Source: Ptiloglossa arizonensis
Lineage: Eukaryota > Arthropoda > Insecta > Hymenoptera > Colletidae
Direction: 5' to 3'
Length of the DNA stretch: 64,000 nucleotides
Assembly: GCF_051014685.1 (NCBI RefSeq)
Contig: NW_027478536.1
Span: 620,001 to 684,000 of the forward strand
How positions within the stretch are numbered: position 1 is the first letter of the stretch; every line of letters begins with the position of its first letter. Shown one piece after another: positions 38,255-51,000 of the stretch. Position numbers and translations under genes: made by a program. The notes below the pieces were generated by a model. It was not told the origin of the DNA, searched no databases, and saw nothing but the letters and a program-made list of their open reading frames with translations.

Positions 38255-40892
38255 AAACGAACAAAGAAACGGAGAAACGAACAAAGAAACGGAGAAACGA
38301 AGAAAGAAACGGAGAAACGAAGAAAGGAACTGAGAAACGAAGAAAGAAACGGAGAAACGAAGAAAGAAACAGAGTAACGAAGAAAGAAACAAAGAAAGAA
38401 ACGGAGAAACGTAGAAAGAAACGGAGAAACGAAGAAAGAAACGGGGGAACTAAGAAAGAAACGGAGAAACGAAGAAAGAAACGGAGAAACGAAGAAAGAA
38501 ACGGAGAAACGAAGAAAGAAACGGAGAAACGAAGAAACGATGAAAGAAAGGAGAAACGAAGAAAGAAACGGAGAAACGAAGAAAGAAACGGAGAAACGAA
38601 GAAAGAAACTGAGAAACGAAGAAAGAAACTGAGAAACGAAGAAAGAAACGAAGAATCGGGGAAATAAATGGAGAAACGAAGAAATAGACCGAGAAACGGA
38701 GAAAGAAACGGAGAAACGAACAAAGGAACGGAGAAACGAAGAAAGAAACGGAGAAAAGGACAAAGAAACGGGGAAACGAACAAAGAAACGGAGAAACGAA
38801 GAAAGAAACGGAGAATCGGAGAAAGAAACGGGGAAACGAAGAAAGAAACGGAGAAACGAACAAAGAAACGGAGAAACGAACAAAGAAACGGAGAAACGAA
38901 GAAAGAAACGGAGAAACGAAGAAAGAAACGGAGAAACGAAGAAAGAAACGCAGAAACGAAGAAAGAAACGGAGAAACGAAGAAAGAAACGGAGAAACGAA
39001 GAAAGAAACGGAGAAACGAACAAAGAAACGTAGAAACGAAGAAAGAGACGGAGAAACGAAGAAAGAAACGGAGAAACGAAGAAAGAAACAGAGTAACGAC
39101 GAAAGAAACGAAGAAAGAAACGGAGAAACGAAGAAAGAAACGGAGAAACGAAGAAAGAAACGGAGAAACTAAGAAAGAAACGGAGAAACGAAGAAAGAAA
39201 CGGAGAATCGAAGAAAGAAACGGAGATACGAAGAAAGAAACGGAGAAACGAACAATGAAACGGAGAAACGAAGGAAGAAGCGGAGAAACGAACAAAGAAA
39301 CGGAGAAACGGAGAAACGAAGAAAGAAACGGAGAAACTAAGAATGAAACGGAGAAACAAAGAAAGAAACGGAGAAATAAATGGAGAAACGAAGAAATAAA
39401 CGGAGAAACGAACAAGGAAACGGAGAAACGGAGAAAGAAACGAAGAAAAAAACGGAGACACGTAGAAAGAAACGGAGATACCAACAAAGAAACGGAGAAA
39501 CGAACAAAGAAACGGAGAAACGAAGAAAGAAACGGAGGAACGGAGATACAAATGGAGAAACGAAAAATAAACGGAGAAACGAAGAAAGAAACGGAGAAAC
39601 GAAGACAGAAACGGAGAAACGAAGAAAGAAACGGAGAGACGAAGAAATAAACGGAGAAACGAAGAACGAAACGAAGAAACAGAGAAAGAAACAGAGAAAC
39701 GTAGAAAGAAACGGAGAAACGAAGAAAGAAACACAGAAACGAACAAAGAAACGCGGATACGAAGAATGAAACGGAGAAACGAAGAAAGAAACAGAGAAAC
39801 GAACAAAGAAACGCAGAAACGAAGAATGAAACGGAGAAACGAAGAAATGAACGGAGAAATGAGGAAGGAAACGGAGAAACAAAGAAAGGAACGGAGAAAC
39901 GAAGAAAGAAACGGAGGAACGGAGAAATAAATGGAGAAACGAAGAAATAAACGGAGAAACGAAGAAAGAAACGGAGAAACGAAGAAATAAATGGAGACAC
40001 GAAGAAATAAACGGAGAAACGAAGAAAGAAACGGAGAAACGAAGAAAGAAACGGAGAAACGAAGAAAGAAACGGAGAAACGAAGAAAGAAACGGCGAAAC
40101 TAAGAAAGAAACGGAGAAACGAAGAAAGAAACGGAGAAACGAAGAAAGAAACGGAGATACGAAGAAAGAAACGGAGAAACGAACAATGAAACGGAGAAAC
40201 GAACAAAGAAACGGAGAAACGGAGGAAGAAACGAACAGAGAAACGTAGAAACGAAGAAAGAAACAGAGAAACGGAGAAAGTAACGGAGAAACGAAGAAAT
40301 AAACCGAGAACCGGAGAAAGATACGGAGAAACGAAGAAAGAGACAGAGAAACGAAAAATGAAACGCAGAAACGAAGAATGAAACGGAGAAACGAAGAAAT
40401 AAACGGAGAAATGAAGAAAGAAACGGAGAAACAAAGAAAGAAACGGAGAAACGAAGAAAGAAACGGAGAAACGAAGAAAGAATCGGGGAAACGAAGAATG
40501 AAACGGAGAAACGAAGAAAGAAACGGAGAAACGGAGAAAGAAACGGAGAAACGAAGAAAGAAACTGAGAAACGAAGAAAGAAACGGAGAATCGGAGAAAT
40601 AAATGGAGAAACGAAGGAATAAACTGAGAAACGGGGAAACAAACGGAGAAACGAACAAAGAAACGGAGAAACGAAGAAAGAAACGGAAAACCGAAGAAAG
40701 AAACGGAGAAACGGGGAAATAAATGGCGAAACGAAGAAACAAACGGAGAAACGAAGAAAGAAACGGAGAAACGAAGAAAGAAACGGAGAAACGAAGAAAG
40801 AAACAGAGTAACGAAGAAAGAAACGGAGAAACGAAGAAAGAAACGGAGAAACGAAGAAAGAAACAGAGAAACGAACAAAGAAACGGAGAAAG

Positions 40893-42267
40893 GTTTCTCC
40901 GTTTCTCGGTTTCTCCGTTTCTCGGTTTCTCCGTTTCTCGGTTTCTCCGTTTCTCGGTTTCTCCGTTTCTCCGTTTCTCGGTTTCTCCGTTTCATGGTTT
41001 CTCCGTTTCTCCGTTTCTCGGTTTCTCCGTTTCTCGGTTTCTCCGTTTCTCCGTTTCTCCGTTTCTCGGTTTCTGCGTTTCTCCGTTTCTCGGTTTCTCG
41101 GTTTCACGGTTTCTCCGTTTCTCCGTTTCTCGGTTTCTCCGTTTCACGGTTTCTCCATTTATTTCTCCGTTTCTCCGTTTCTTTGTTCGTTTCTCCATTT
41201 ATTTCTCCGTGTTTTCGTTTCTTTGTTCGTTTCTCCGTTTCTTTGTTCGTTTCTCCGTTTCTTTCTTCGTTTCTTCGATTCTTTCTTCGTTTCTCCGTTT
41301 CTTTCTTCGTTTGTCCGTTTCTTTGTTCGTTTCTCTGTTTGTTTCTCCGTTTCTCCATTTATTTCTCCGTTTCTCCGTTTCTTTGTTGGTTTCTTCGCTC
41401 CTTTCTTCGTTTCTCCGTTTATTTCTTTGTTTCTCCATTTATTTCTCCGTTTCTCCGTTTCTTTCTTCGTTTCTCCGTTTCTTTCTTCGTTTCTCCGTTT
41501 CTTGCTTCGTTTCTCCGTTTCTTTCTTCGTTTCTCCGTTTCTTCCTTCGTTTCTCCGTTTCGTTCTTCGTTTCTGCGTTTCTTTCTTCGTTTCTCCGTTT
41601 CTTTCTTCGTTTATTTCTTCGTTTTTCCATTTATTTCTCCGTTTCTCCGTTTCTTTCATCATTTCTCCGTTTCTTTCTTCGTTCCTCCGTTTCTTTCTTG
41701 GTTTCTCCGTTTCTTTGTTCGTTTCTCCGTTTCTTTGTTCGTTTCTCCGTTTATTTCTTCGTTTCTCCATTTATTTCTCCGTTTCTCCGTTTCTTTCTTC
41801 GTTTCTCCGTTTCTTTGTTCGTTTCTCCGTTTCTTGCTTCGTTTCTCCGTTTCTTTCTTCGTTTCTCCGTTTCTTCCTTCGTTTCTCCGTTTCTTTCTTC
41901 GTTTCTCCGTTTCTTTCTTCGTTTCTCCGTTTCTTTCTTCGTTTCTCCGTTTCTTTCTTCGTTCTTCGTTTCTTTCTTCGTTTCTCCGGTTCTTTCATCG
42001 TTTCTCCGTTTGTTTCTTCGTTTCTTCATTTATTTCTCCGTTTCTCCGTTTCTCCGTTTCTTTCTTCGTTTCTCCGTTTCTTTCTTCGTTTCTCCGTTTA
42101 CTTCTTCGTTCCTCCATTTATTTCTTCGTTTCTCCGTTTCTTTCTTCGTTTCTCCGTTTCTTTCTTCGTTTCTCCGTTTCTTTCTTCGTTTCTCCGTTTC
42201 TTCCTTCGTTTCTTCGTTTCTCCGTTTCTCCGTTTCTCCGTTTCTCCGTTTCTCCGTTTCTCCGTTC
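40893..42267 (-). repeat. Array 1 block 4, pyrimidine on plus strand
   Basis: Begins at the near-palindrome 40884-40901 with about 250 bp of 8-bp GTTTCTCC/GTTTCTCG units, continues as 20-bp units, and ends with about eight 8-bp units immediately before ND2 copy D. Confidence 0.9.
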
Positions 42268-42488
42268 CGATTAAATGATTATAATAGTTATAATTTCTAT
42301 TATAAATCATTGGAGCTATAGTTAAATTATACACTAATACTCTAAATACATATTTAATATATTTTTTAATCTCTTTAGCCTCCAGAAGAATTTTATTTAT
42401 ACTATTTGCTGTGTATAATATTTTACACAGAATCGGAAATAAATCTAATTATTTATTTGTAATAATTATTTTTTATTCACTTATTTTA
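42268..42488 (+). pseudogene. ND2: Numt copy D: 5' portion of ND2, truncated
   Basis: From CGATTAAATGATTA onward this matches the array-facing side of ND2 copies A, B and C, including the conserved segment read as LASSSILF (in the Leu-Ala-Ser-Ser-Ser neighbourhood). Homology stops in the T-rich stretch before CACTTAT. After about 42488 the sequence becomes nuclear and matches the inverted segment at 61235-61357. Only about 60 codons of ND2 remain. Its array-side junction is the same as in the other copies. Confidence 0.85.
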
Positions 42489-43975
42489 CCAAAAATTTCG
42501 ATTTTTCATCTATTAATCAAATGTTAAATTGATATATCTCATAGACAATTATTACTTTCCATGTTTTAAAACTTTAAGAAACATCTCTTTACTTTGAAGT
42601 TCGATCAAAATCAATTGCTAGAGGCGAATCAATCATTATTAATGCATAAATAAGATGCACATTGTTCGTTCAATATAGGCAACATGCGTAAATGTTAATA
42701 ACAATCGCTGAAATGAACAAACATTCACCGAAACCATTCGCGCTCGAAGATTTCGCAATATCTTGATGTTTGTTTATCATAATTATTAACAACCGTCGTA
42801 GGATCATACATTAGACAATTATTAACAATGTCCTACTATAAATAATGGCTTAAAATATCATTTCGTTGAAATATTCCTTGTTCGCGAAGGAATTTTTTCT
42901 TGAGATCCAACTGACATTCTCAAGGCTACACGTATCGATTATCGATTCACAAGTATTTATCACGGTGATTTTTCCATCTAAAAAAGCGATTAATTGAATT
43001 TTGGCACTTTTGTGTAAAAAATACCACTTCTACGCGTATTGTGTAAATTATAAGAATTAAACAAATGTTAAATTAATGTATCTAATGAACAATTGTTACT
43101 TTCCGTGCTTTAAAACTTTACGAAACACCTTTTAACGTGGAGTCTCGATCAAACTCAATTTCGGTAAGTTTCTTAATTAATTGCAATACATAAATAAGAT
43201 GCACATTGTTCGATCAATATAGGGAACATGCGTAAATGTTAATAACAATCGCTGAAATGAACAAACATTCACCGAAACCATTCGCCCTCGAAGATTTCGC
43301 AATATCTTGATGTTTGTTTATCATAATTATTAACAACCGTCGTGGGATCATACATTAGACAATTATTAACAATGTCCTAGTATAAATAATGGCTTAAAAT
43401 ATCATTTCGTTGAAATATTCATTGTTCGCGAAGGAATTTTTCCTTGAGATCCAATTGACATTCTCAAGGCTACACGTATCGATTATCGATTCATAAGCAT
43501 TTATCGCGGTGATTTTTCTATCTAAAGAAGCGATTAATTGAATTTTGGCACTTTTGTTTAAAAAATACCACTTCTACGCGTATTGTGTAAATTATAAGAA
43601 TTACACAAATGTTAAATTAATGTATCTAATGAACAATTGTTACTTTCCGTGCTTTAAAACTTTACGAAACACGTTTTAACGTAGAGTCTCGATCAAAATC
43701 AATTTCGATAAGTTTCTTAATTAATTGCAATACATAAATAAGATGCACATTTTTCGATCAATATAGGGAACATGCGTAAATGTTAATAACAATCGCTGAA
43801 ATGAACAAACATTCACTGAAACCGTTCGCCTTCGCAGACTTCGCAATATCTTGACATTTATTTATCATAATTTTTAACAACCGTCGTTGGACCGTAGATT
43901 AAACAATTTTTGACAATGTATCGGTATAAAAAGCCATCAATTTCTTGAAATATTTGGTTAGATCGAACAAATACG
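42489..43975. repeat. 544-bp tandem repeat, about 2.7 copies
   Basis: The marker ATGTTAAATT recurs at 42521, 43065 and 43609, a period of exactly 544 bp. Each copy carries AAATAAGATGCACATT, ACATGCGTAAATGTTAATAA, ATTCACCGAAACC and CGAAGATTTCGCAATATC. The first copy is distinct over its first ~100 bp. The third copy diverges and ends at about 43930-43975. No reading frame or transposase motif was seen. It is satellite-like or a tandem mobile-element fragment. Confidence 0.82.
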
Positions 43976-44357
43976 ATCGAAGAAGCCGTGGGATAAAATA
44001 AATGAATATTTCTCTACATATCGGAATTGTAGTTTGTATGTAAGCAAATATATTCTGAACCCGCAATTACAAATCCCTGTAACGTGGTAATTACATGGGT
44101 TGCCATCTATTGGAGAAAGTGTTAAACTACACTTAAGGGGTGAAAACAGCTGGCGGAGAAACGCTCAAGTTTGTCGAGGAATTGTTCTAATTTCCACAAA
44201 TAGATGGCGCGACAAGTACAATTTACCGACATTAGAGATAAGTATTTCCATTTGTATGATATTCCCTACCGTGCGATAAAATAAATAAATACTTTTGTAC
44301 AAACTTTTGTATGTTTCATCTTTCGAATAAATGTAAAATTAAACCTTCCACGGTAAA
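43976..44357. other. Nuclear spacer with short inverted repeat
   Basis: No gene was seen. It contains the perfect 10-bp inverted repeat GCCATCTATT (44102-44111) and AATAGATGGC (44199-44208). Between them lies CGGAGAAACG (44154-44163), identical to ten bases of the minisatellite unit. The segment ends at the numt junction at 44358. Confidence 0.6.
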
Positions 44358-45081
44358 TTTTATTCTTGAATTTATTAATGTTTCTAGGACGATTTATTTC
44401 AGTATAAAGTGTGCTATAGGTGGGAAATTTGTGTACATAATAATTATTGAGTATCAAATAATTCTTCTTTTATTAGAGGTTAATATATTAAATAAGGAAG
44501 AAGAGTTCATCTTTATTATTTTAAATATAAAAATTAAAATTAAAGAAATTATTGGATATAAAATGAAATATGTTAAAAATGTATTTTTGTTAATTATAAA
44601 TAAAATAACTATAATAGATGTTTGTATAACAGATGAATATCCTATAATTATTATGATTGATTTTTTTGTTTAAATAATGATAGGGGCAATAATTACATTA
44701 ATTAGGCAAATAAAATAAATTTCATTATTAAATTTTAATATGAGTTATGTAATAATTATAGGGATTAATTTTACAAAAGTTATTATAAAGAATAGATTAA
44801 TTCAATTTAATGAATAAATTAAAGAAATGAATCGAACATTTAAAGAGTACATCCCAATTTTTAAGATGAGTGAAAAAAAAATAATTATTATAAATAAATA
44901 ATTAGATTTATTTCGGATTGTGTGTAAATTATTATATATAGTAAATAGTATAAATAAAATTCTTCTGGAGGCTAAAGAGATTAAAAAATATATTAAATAT
45001 GTATTTAGAGTATTAGTGTCTAATTTAAGTATAGATCAAATGATTTATAATAGAAATTATTAATATTATAATTATTTAATC
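44358..45081 (-). pseudogene. ND2: Numt copy B: ND2 fragment, antisense
   Basis: The reverse complement is ND2, nearly the same length as copy A (one net indel) and starting at the same base. It carries the frame break before MGYSSVMQTS that is also present in copies A and C. It also carries the TAA (complement 44394-44396) in place of the TGA Trp codon, shared with copy A only. Nuclear DNA lies on its C-terminal side, and array 2 on its N-terminal side, with the same ND2-to-array junction as copy A. The ~70-80 codon open frame across 44311-44673 on the plus strand is a shadow. Confidence 0.88.
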
Positions 45082-48000
45082 GAAACGGACAAACGGAGAA
45101 ACGGAGAAACGATGAAACGAAGGAAGAAACGGAGAAACGAAGAAAGAAACGGAGAAATGAAGAAAGAAACGAAGAAACGTAGAAGGAAACGGAGAAACGA
45201 AGAAATAAACCGAGAAACGGAGAAAGAAACAGAGAAACGAAGAAAGAAACAGAGAAACGGAGAAACGAAGAAGAAAACGGAGAAACGAAGAAAGAAACGG
45301 AGAAACGAAGAAAGAAACGGAGAAACGAAGAAAGAAACGGAGAAACGAAGATAGAAACGGAGAAACGAAAAAAGAAACGGAGAAATAAAGGGAGAAACGA
45401 AGATTTAAACGGAGAAACGAGGAAAGGAATGGAGAAACGAAGAAACGATAAAAGAAACGGAGAAACGAAGAAAACAACGGAGAAACGAAGAAAGACACGG
45501 AGAAACGAAGAAAGAAACGGAGAAACGAAGAAAGAAATGGAGAAACGGAGAAATAAGTGGAGAAACGAAGAAATAAACGTAGAAACGAAGAAAGAAACGG
45601 AGAAACGAGGAAAGAAACGGAGAAACGAAGAAAGAAACGGAGTAACGAAGAAAGAAACGATGAAACGCAGAAGGAAACGGAGAAATGAACAAAGAAACGG
45701 AGAAACGAAGAACGAAACGGAGAAACGAAGAAAGAAACGGAGAAGCGAAGAAAGTAACGGAGAAACGAACAAAGAAACGGAGAAACGAAGAAAGATACGG
45801 AGAAACGGTGAAATAAATGGAGAAACAAAGAAATAAACGGAGAAACGAACAAGCAAACGGAGAAACGAAGAAAGAAACGGAGAAACGAAGAGAGAAATGA
45901 AGAAACGAAGAAAGAAACGAAGAAACGAAGAAAGAAACGGAGAAACGAACAAAGAAACGAAGAAACGAAGGAAGAAACGAAGACACGAACAAAGAAACGG
46001 GGAAACGAAGAAAGAAACGGAGAAACGAAGAATGAAACGGAGAAACGAAGAAAGAAACGGAGAAGTAAATGGATAAACGAAGATATAAACGGAGAAACGA
46101 AGAAAGAAACGCAGAAACGAAGAAAGAAACGGAGAAACGGAGAAAGAAACAGAGAAACGAAGAAAGAAACGGAGAAACGAAGAAATAAACCGAGAAACGG
46201 AGAAAGAAACGGAGAAACGAAGAAAGAAACAGAGAAACGAAGAAAGAAACGGAGAAACGAACACAGAAACGGAGAAACGAAGAAAGAAACGGAGAAACGG
46301 AGAAATAAATGGAGAAACGTAGAAATAAACGGAGAAACGAAGAAAGAAACGGTGAAACGAAGAAAGAAACGGAGAAACGAAGAAAGAAACGGAGAAACGA
46401 AGAAAGAAACGGAGAAACGAACAAAGAAACGGAGAAACGAAGAAAGAAACGGAGAAACGTACAAAGAAACGGAGAAACGAAAAAAGAAACGGAGAAACGA
46501 AGAAAGAAACGGAGAAACGAAGAAAGAAACGGAGAAATAAATGGAAAAACGAAGAAATAAGCGGTGAAACGAAGAGAGAAACGGAGAAACGAAGAAAGAA
46601 ACGGAGAAACGAAGAAGGAAACGGAGAAACGCAGAAAGAAACGAAGAAACGAAGAATGAAACGGAGAAACGAAGAAAGAAACGGAGAAATAAATGGAGAA
46701 ACGAACAAAGAAACGGAGAAACGAAGAAAGAAACGGAGAAACGGAGAAATAAATGGAGAAACGGAGAAATAAACCGAGAAACGGAAAAAGAAACGGAGAA
46801 ACGAACAAAGAAACGGAGAAACGAAGAAAGAAACGGAGAAACGGAGAAATAAATGGAGAAACGAAGAAATAAACGGAGAAACGAAGAAAGAAACGGAGAA
46901 ACGAAGAAATAAACGGAGAAACGAAGAAAGAAACGGAGAAACGGAGAAAGAAACGGAGAAACGAAGAAAGAAACGGCGAAACGAAGAAAGAAACGGAGAA
47001 ATAAATGGAGAAACGAAGAAATAAACCGAGAAACGGAAAAAGAAACGGAGAAACGAACAAAGAAACGGAGAAACGAAGAAAGAAACGGAGAAACGGAGAA
47101 ATAAATGGAGAAACGGAGAAATAAACCGAGAAACGGAAAAAGAAACGGAGAAACGAACAAAGAAACGGAGAAACGAAGAAAGAAACGGAGAAACGAAGAA
47201 TGAAACGGAGAAACGAAGAAAGAAACGGAGAAGTAAATGGATAAACGAAGATATAAACGGAGAAACGAAGAAAGAAACGCAGAAACGAAGAAAGAAAAGG
47301 AGAAACGGAGAAAGAAACAGAGAAACGAAGAAAGAAACGGAGAAACGAAGAAATAAACCGAGAAACGGAGAAAGAAACGGAGAAACGAAGAAAGAAACAG
47401 AGAAACGAAGAAAGAAACGGAGAAACGAACACAGAAACGGAGAAACGAAGAAAGAAACGGAGAAACGGAGAAATAAATGGAGAAACGTAGAAATAAACGG
47501 AGAAACGAAGAAAGAAACGGTGAAACGAAGAAAGAAACGGAGAAACGAAGAAAGAAACGGAGAAACGGAGAAATAAATGGAGAAACGGAGAAATAAACCG
47601 AGAAACGGAAAAAGAAACGGAGAAACGAACAAAGAAACGGAGAAACGAAGAAAGAAACGGAGAAACGGAGAAATAAATGGAGAAACGAAGAAATAAACGG
47701 AGAAACGAAGAAAGAAACGGAGAAACGAAGAAATAAACGGAGAAACGAAGAAAGAAACGGAGAAACGGAGAAAGAAACGGAGAAACGAAGAAAGAAACGG
47801 CGAAACGAAGAAAGAAACGGAGAAATAAATGGAGAAACGAAGAAATAAACCGAGAAACGGAAAAAGAAACGGAGAAACGAACAAAGAAACGGAGAAACGA
47901 AGAAAGAAACGGAGAAACGGAGAAATAAATGGAGAAACGGAGAAATAAACCGAGAAACGGAAAAAGAAACGGAGAAACGAACAAAGAAACGGAGAAACGA

Positions 48001-51000
48001 AGAAAGAAACGGAGAAACGGAGAAATAAATGGAGAAACGAAGAAATAAACGGAGAAACGAAGAAAGAAACGGTGAAACGAAGAAAGAAACGTAGAAACGA
48101 AGAACGAATCGGAGAAAAGAGGAAAGAAACGGAGAAACGAAGAAAGAAACGGAGAAACGAAGAAACGATAAAAGAAACGGAGAAACGAAGAAAGAAACGG
48201 AGAAACGAAGAAACGATAAAAGAAACGGAGAAACGAAGAAAGAAACGGAGAAACGAAGAAAGAAACGGAGAAACGAAGAAAGAAACGGAGAAACGAAGAA
48301 AGAAACGGAGAAACGAAGAATGAAACGGAGAAACGAAGAAAGAAACGGAGAAACGAAGATAGAAACTGAGAAACGAAGAAAGAAACTGAGAAACGAAGAA
48401 AGAAACGGAGAATCGGAGAAATAAATGGAGAAACGAAGAAATAGACCGAGAAACGGAGAAAGAAACGGAGAAACGAACGAAGGAACGGAGAAACGAAGAA
48501 AGAAACGGAGAAACGAACAAAGAAACGGAGAAACGAAGAAAGAAACGGAGATACGAAGAAAGAAACGCAGGAATGGAGAAATAAATGGAGTAACGAAGAA
48601 ATAAACGGAGAAACGAAGAATGAAACGGAGAAACGAAGAAAGAAACGGAGAAGTAAATGGAGAAACGAAGATATAAACGGAGAAACGAAGAAAGAAACGC
48701 AGAAACGAAGAAAGAAACGGAGAAACGGAGAAAGAAACAGAGAAACGAAGAAAGAAACGGAGAAACGAAGAAATAAACCGAGAAACGGAGAAAGAAACGG
48801 AGAAACGAAGAAAGAAACGGAGAAACGAACAAAGAAACGGAGAAACGAAAAAAGAAACGGAGAAACGAAGAAAGAAACGGAGAAACGAAGAAAGAAACGG
48901 AGAAATAAATGGAAAAACGAAGAAATAAGCGGTGAAACGAAGAGAGAAACGGAGAAACGAAGAAAGAAACGGAGAAACGAAGAAGGAAACGGAGAAACGC
49001 AGAAAGAAACGAAGAAACGAAGAATGAAACGGAGAAACGAAGAAAGAAACGGAGAAATAAATGGAGAAACGAAGATTTAAACGGAGAAACGAGGAAAGGA
49101 AAGGAGAAACGAAGAAACGGTAAAAGAAACGGAGAAACGAAGCAAGAAACGGAGAAACGAAGAAAGAAACGGAGAAACGAAGATAGAAACGGAGAAACGA
49201 AGAAAGAAGCGGAGAAATAAATGGAGAAACGAAGAAATAAGCGGAGAAACGAACAAGGAAACGGAGAAACGAAGAAAGAAACGGAGAAACGAACAAAGGA
49301 ACGGAGAAACGAAGAAAGAAACGGAGAAACGAACAAAGAAACGGAGAAACGAACAAAGAAACGGAGATACGGAGAAATAAATGGAGAAACGAAGAAATAA
49401 GCGGAGAAACGAAGAAAGAAACGGAGATACGAAGAAAGAAACGCAGGAACGGAGAAATAAATGGAGAAACGAAGAAATAAACGGAGAAACGAAGAAAGAA
49501 ACGGAGAAACGGAGAAAGAAACGGAGAAACGAAGAAAGAAACGGCGAAACGAAGAAAGAAACGGAGAAATAAATGGAGAAACGAAGAAATAAACCGAGAA
49601 ACGGAAAAAGAAACGGAGAAACGAAGAAAGACACGGAGAAACGGAGAAATAAATGGAGAAACGGAGAAATAAACCGAGAAACGGAAAAAGAAACGGAGAA
49701 ACGAACAAAGAAACGGAGAAACGAAGAAAGAAACGGAGAAACGGAGAAATAAATGGAGAAACGAAGAAATAAACGGAGAAACGAAGAAAGAAACGGAGAA
49801 ACGAAGAAATAAACGGAGAAACGAAGAAAGAAACGGAGAAACGGAGAAAGAAACGGAGAAACGAAGAAAGAAACGGCGAAACGAAGAAAGAAACGGAGAA
49901 ATAAATGGAGAAACGAAGAAATAAACCGAGAAACGGAAAAAGAAACGGAGAAACGAACAAAGAAACGGAGAAACGAAGAAAGAAACGGAGAAACGGAGAA
50001 ATAAATGGAGAAACGGAGAAATAAACCGAGAAACGGAAAAAGAAACGGAGAAACGAACAAAGAAACGGAGAAACGAAGAAAGAAACGGAGAAACGGAGAA
50101 ATAAATGGAGAAACGGAGAAATAAACCGAGAAACGGAAAAAGAAACGGAGAAACGAACAAAGAAACGGAGAAACGAAGAAAGAAACGGAGAAACGGAGAA
50201 ATAAATGGAGAAACGAAGAAATAAACGGAGAAACGAAGAAAGAAACGGTGAAACGAAGAAAGAAACGTAGAAACGAAGAACGAATCGGAGAAAAGAGGAA
50301 AGAAACGGAGAAACGAAGAAAGAAACGGAGAAACGAAGAAACGATAAAAGAAACGGAGAAACGAAGAAAGAAACGGAGAAACGAAGAAACGATAAAAGAA
50401 ACGGAGAAACGAAGAAAGAAACGGAGAAACGAAGAAAGAAACGGAGAAACGAAGAAAGAAACGGAGAAACGAAGAAAGAAACGGAGAAACGAAGAATGAA
50501 ACGGAGAAACGAAGAAAGAAACGGAGAAACGAAGATAGAAACTGAGAAACGAAGAAAGAAACGGAGAAACGAAGAAACGATAAAAGAAACGGAGAAACGA
50601 AGAAAGAAACGGTGAAACGAAGAAAGAAACGTAGAAACGAAGAACGAATCGGAGAAAAGAGGAAAGAAACGGAGAAACGAAGAAAGAAACGGAGAAACGA
50701 AGAAACGATAAAAGAAACGGAGAAACGAAGAAAGAAACGGAGAAACGAAGAAACGATAAAAGAAACGGAGAAACGAAGAAAGAAACGGAGAAACGAAGAA
50801 TGAAACGGAGAAACGAAGAAAGAAACGGAGAAACGAAGATAGAAACTGAGAAACGAAGAAAGAAACTGAGAAACGAAGAAAGAAACGGAGAATCGGAGAA
50901 ATAAATGGAGAAACGAAGAAATAGACCGAGAAACGGAGAAAGAAACGGAGAAACGAACGAAGGAACGGAGAAACGAAGAAAGAGACGGAGAAACGAACAA

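Larger units (their letters stand above)
2703..40892 (+). repeat. Array 1 block 3, 38-kb purine-strand core
   Basis: About 1,900 copies of the 20-bp unit in one orientation. It contains kilobase-scale duplications: 15601-16880 with 18212-19491, 19505-21018 with 23297-24810, and the tandem pair 31321-34817 with 34818-38254. A few one- or two-base indels shift the 20-bp phase (for example near 7155, 32098 and 33960). Confidence 0.92.
726..42267. repeat. Array 1: 20-bp minisatellite with 8-bp-unit segments, ~41.5 kb
   Basis: The basic unit is 20 bp, GAAACGGAGAAACGAAGAAA on its purine strand, or GTTTCTCC plus a 12-bp GTTTCTTTCTTC segment on the other. Phase is held for kilobases, and units differ mostly by point changes (GAACAAAG, GAAGAAATA, ATGG for ACGG, CAGAG for CGGAG). 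Near ND2 and near the strand switches the unit contracts to 8 bp (GTTTCTCC or GTTTCTCG). Strand composition switches at 1034/1035, about 2702/2703 and 40892/40893. A marker variant with AAATAGACCG recurs at irregular kilobase intervals, which points to nested duplication. Both ends abut ND2 sequence. Very long stop-free minus-strand frames result from the pyrimidine composition. Confidence 0.97.

Noticed and set aside
2703..40892. CRISPR array
   Set aside because: Units are contiguous with no unique spacers, and the setting is a eukaryotic nucleus.
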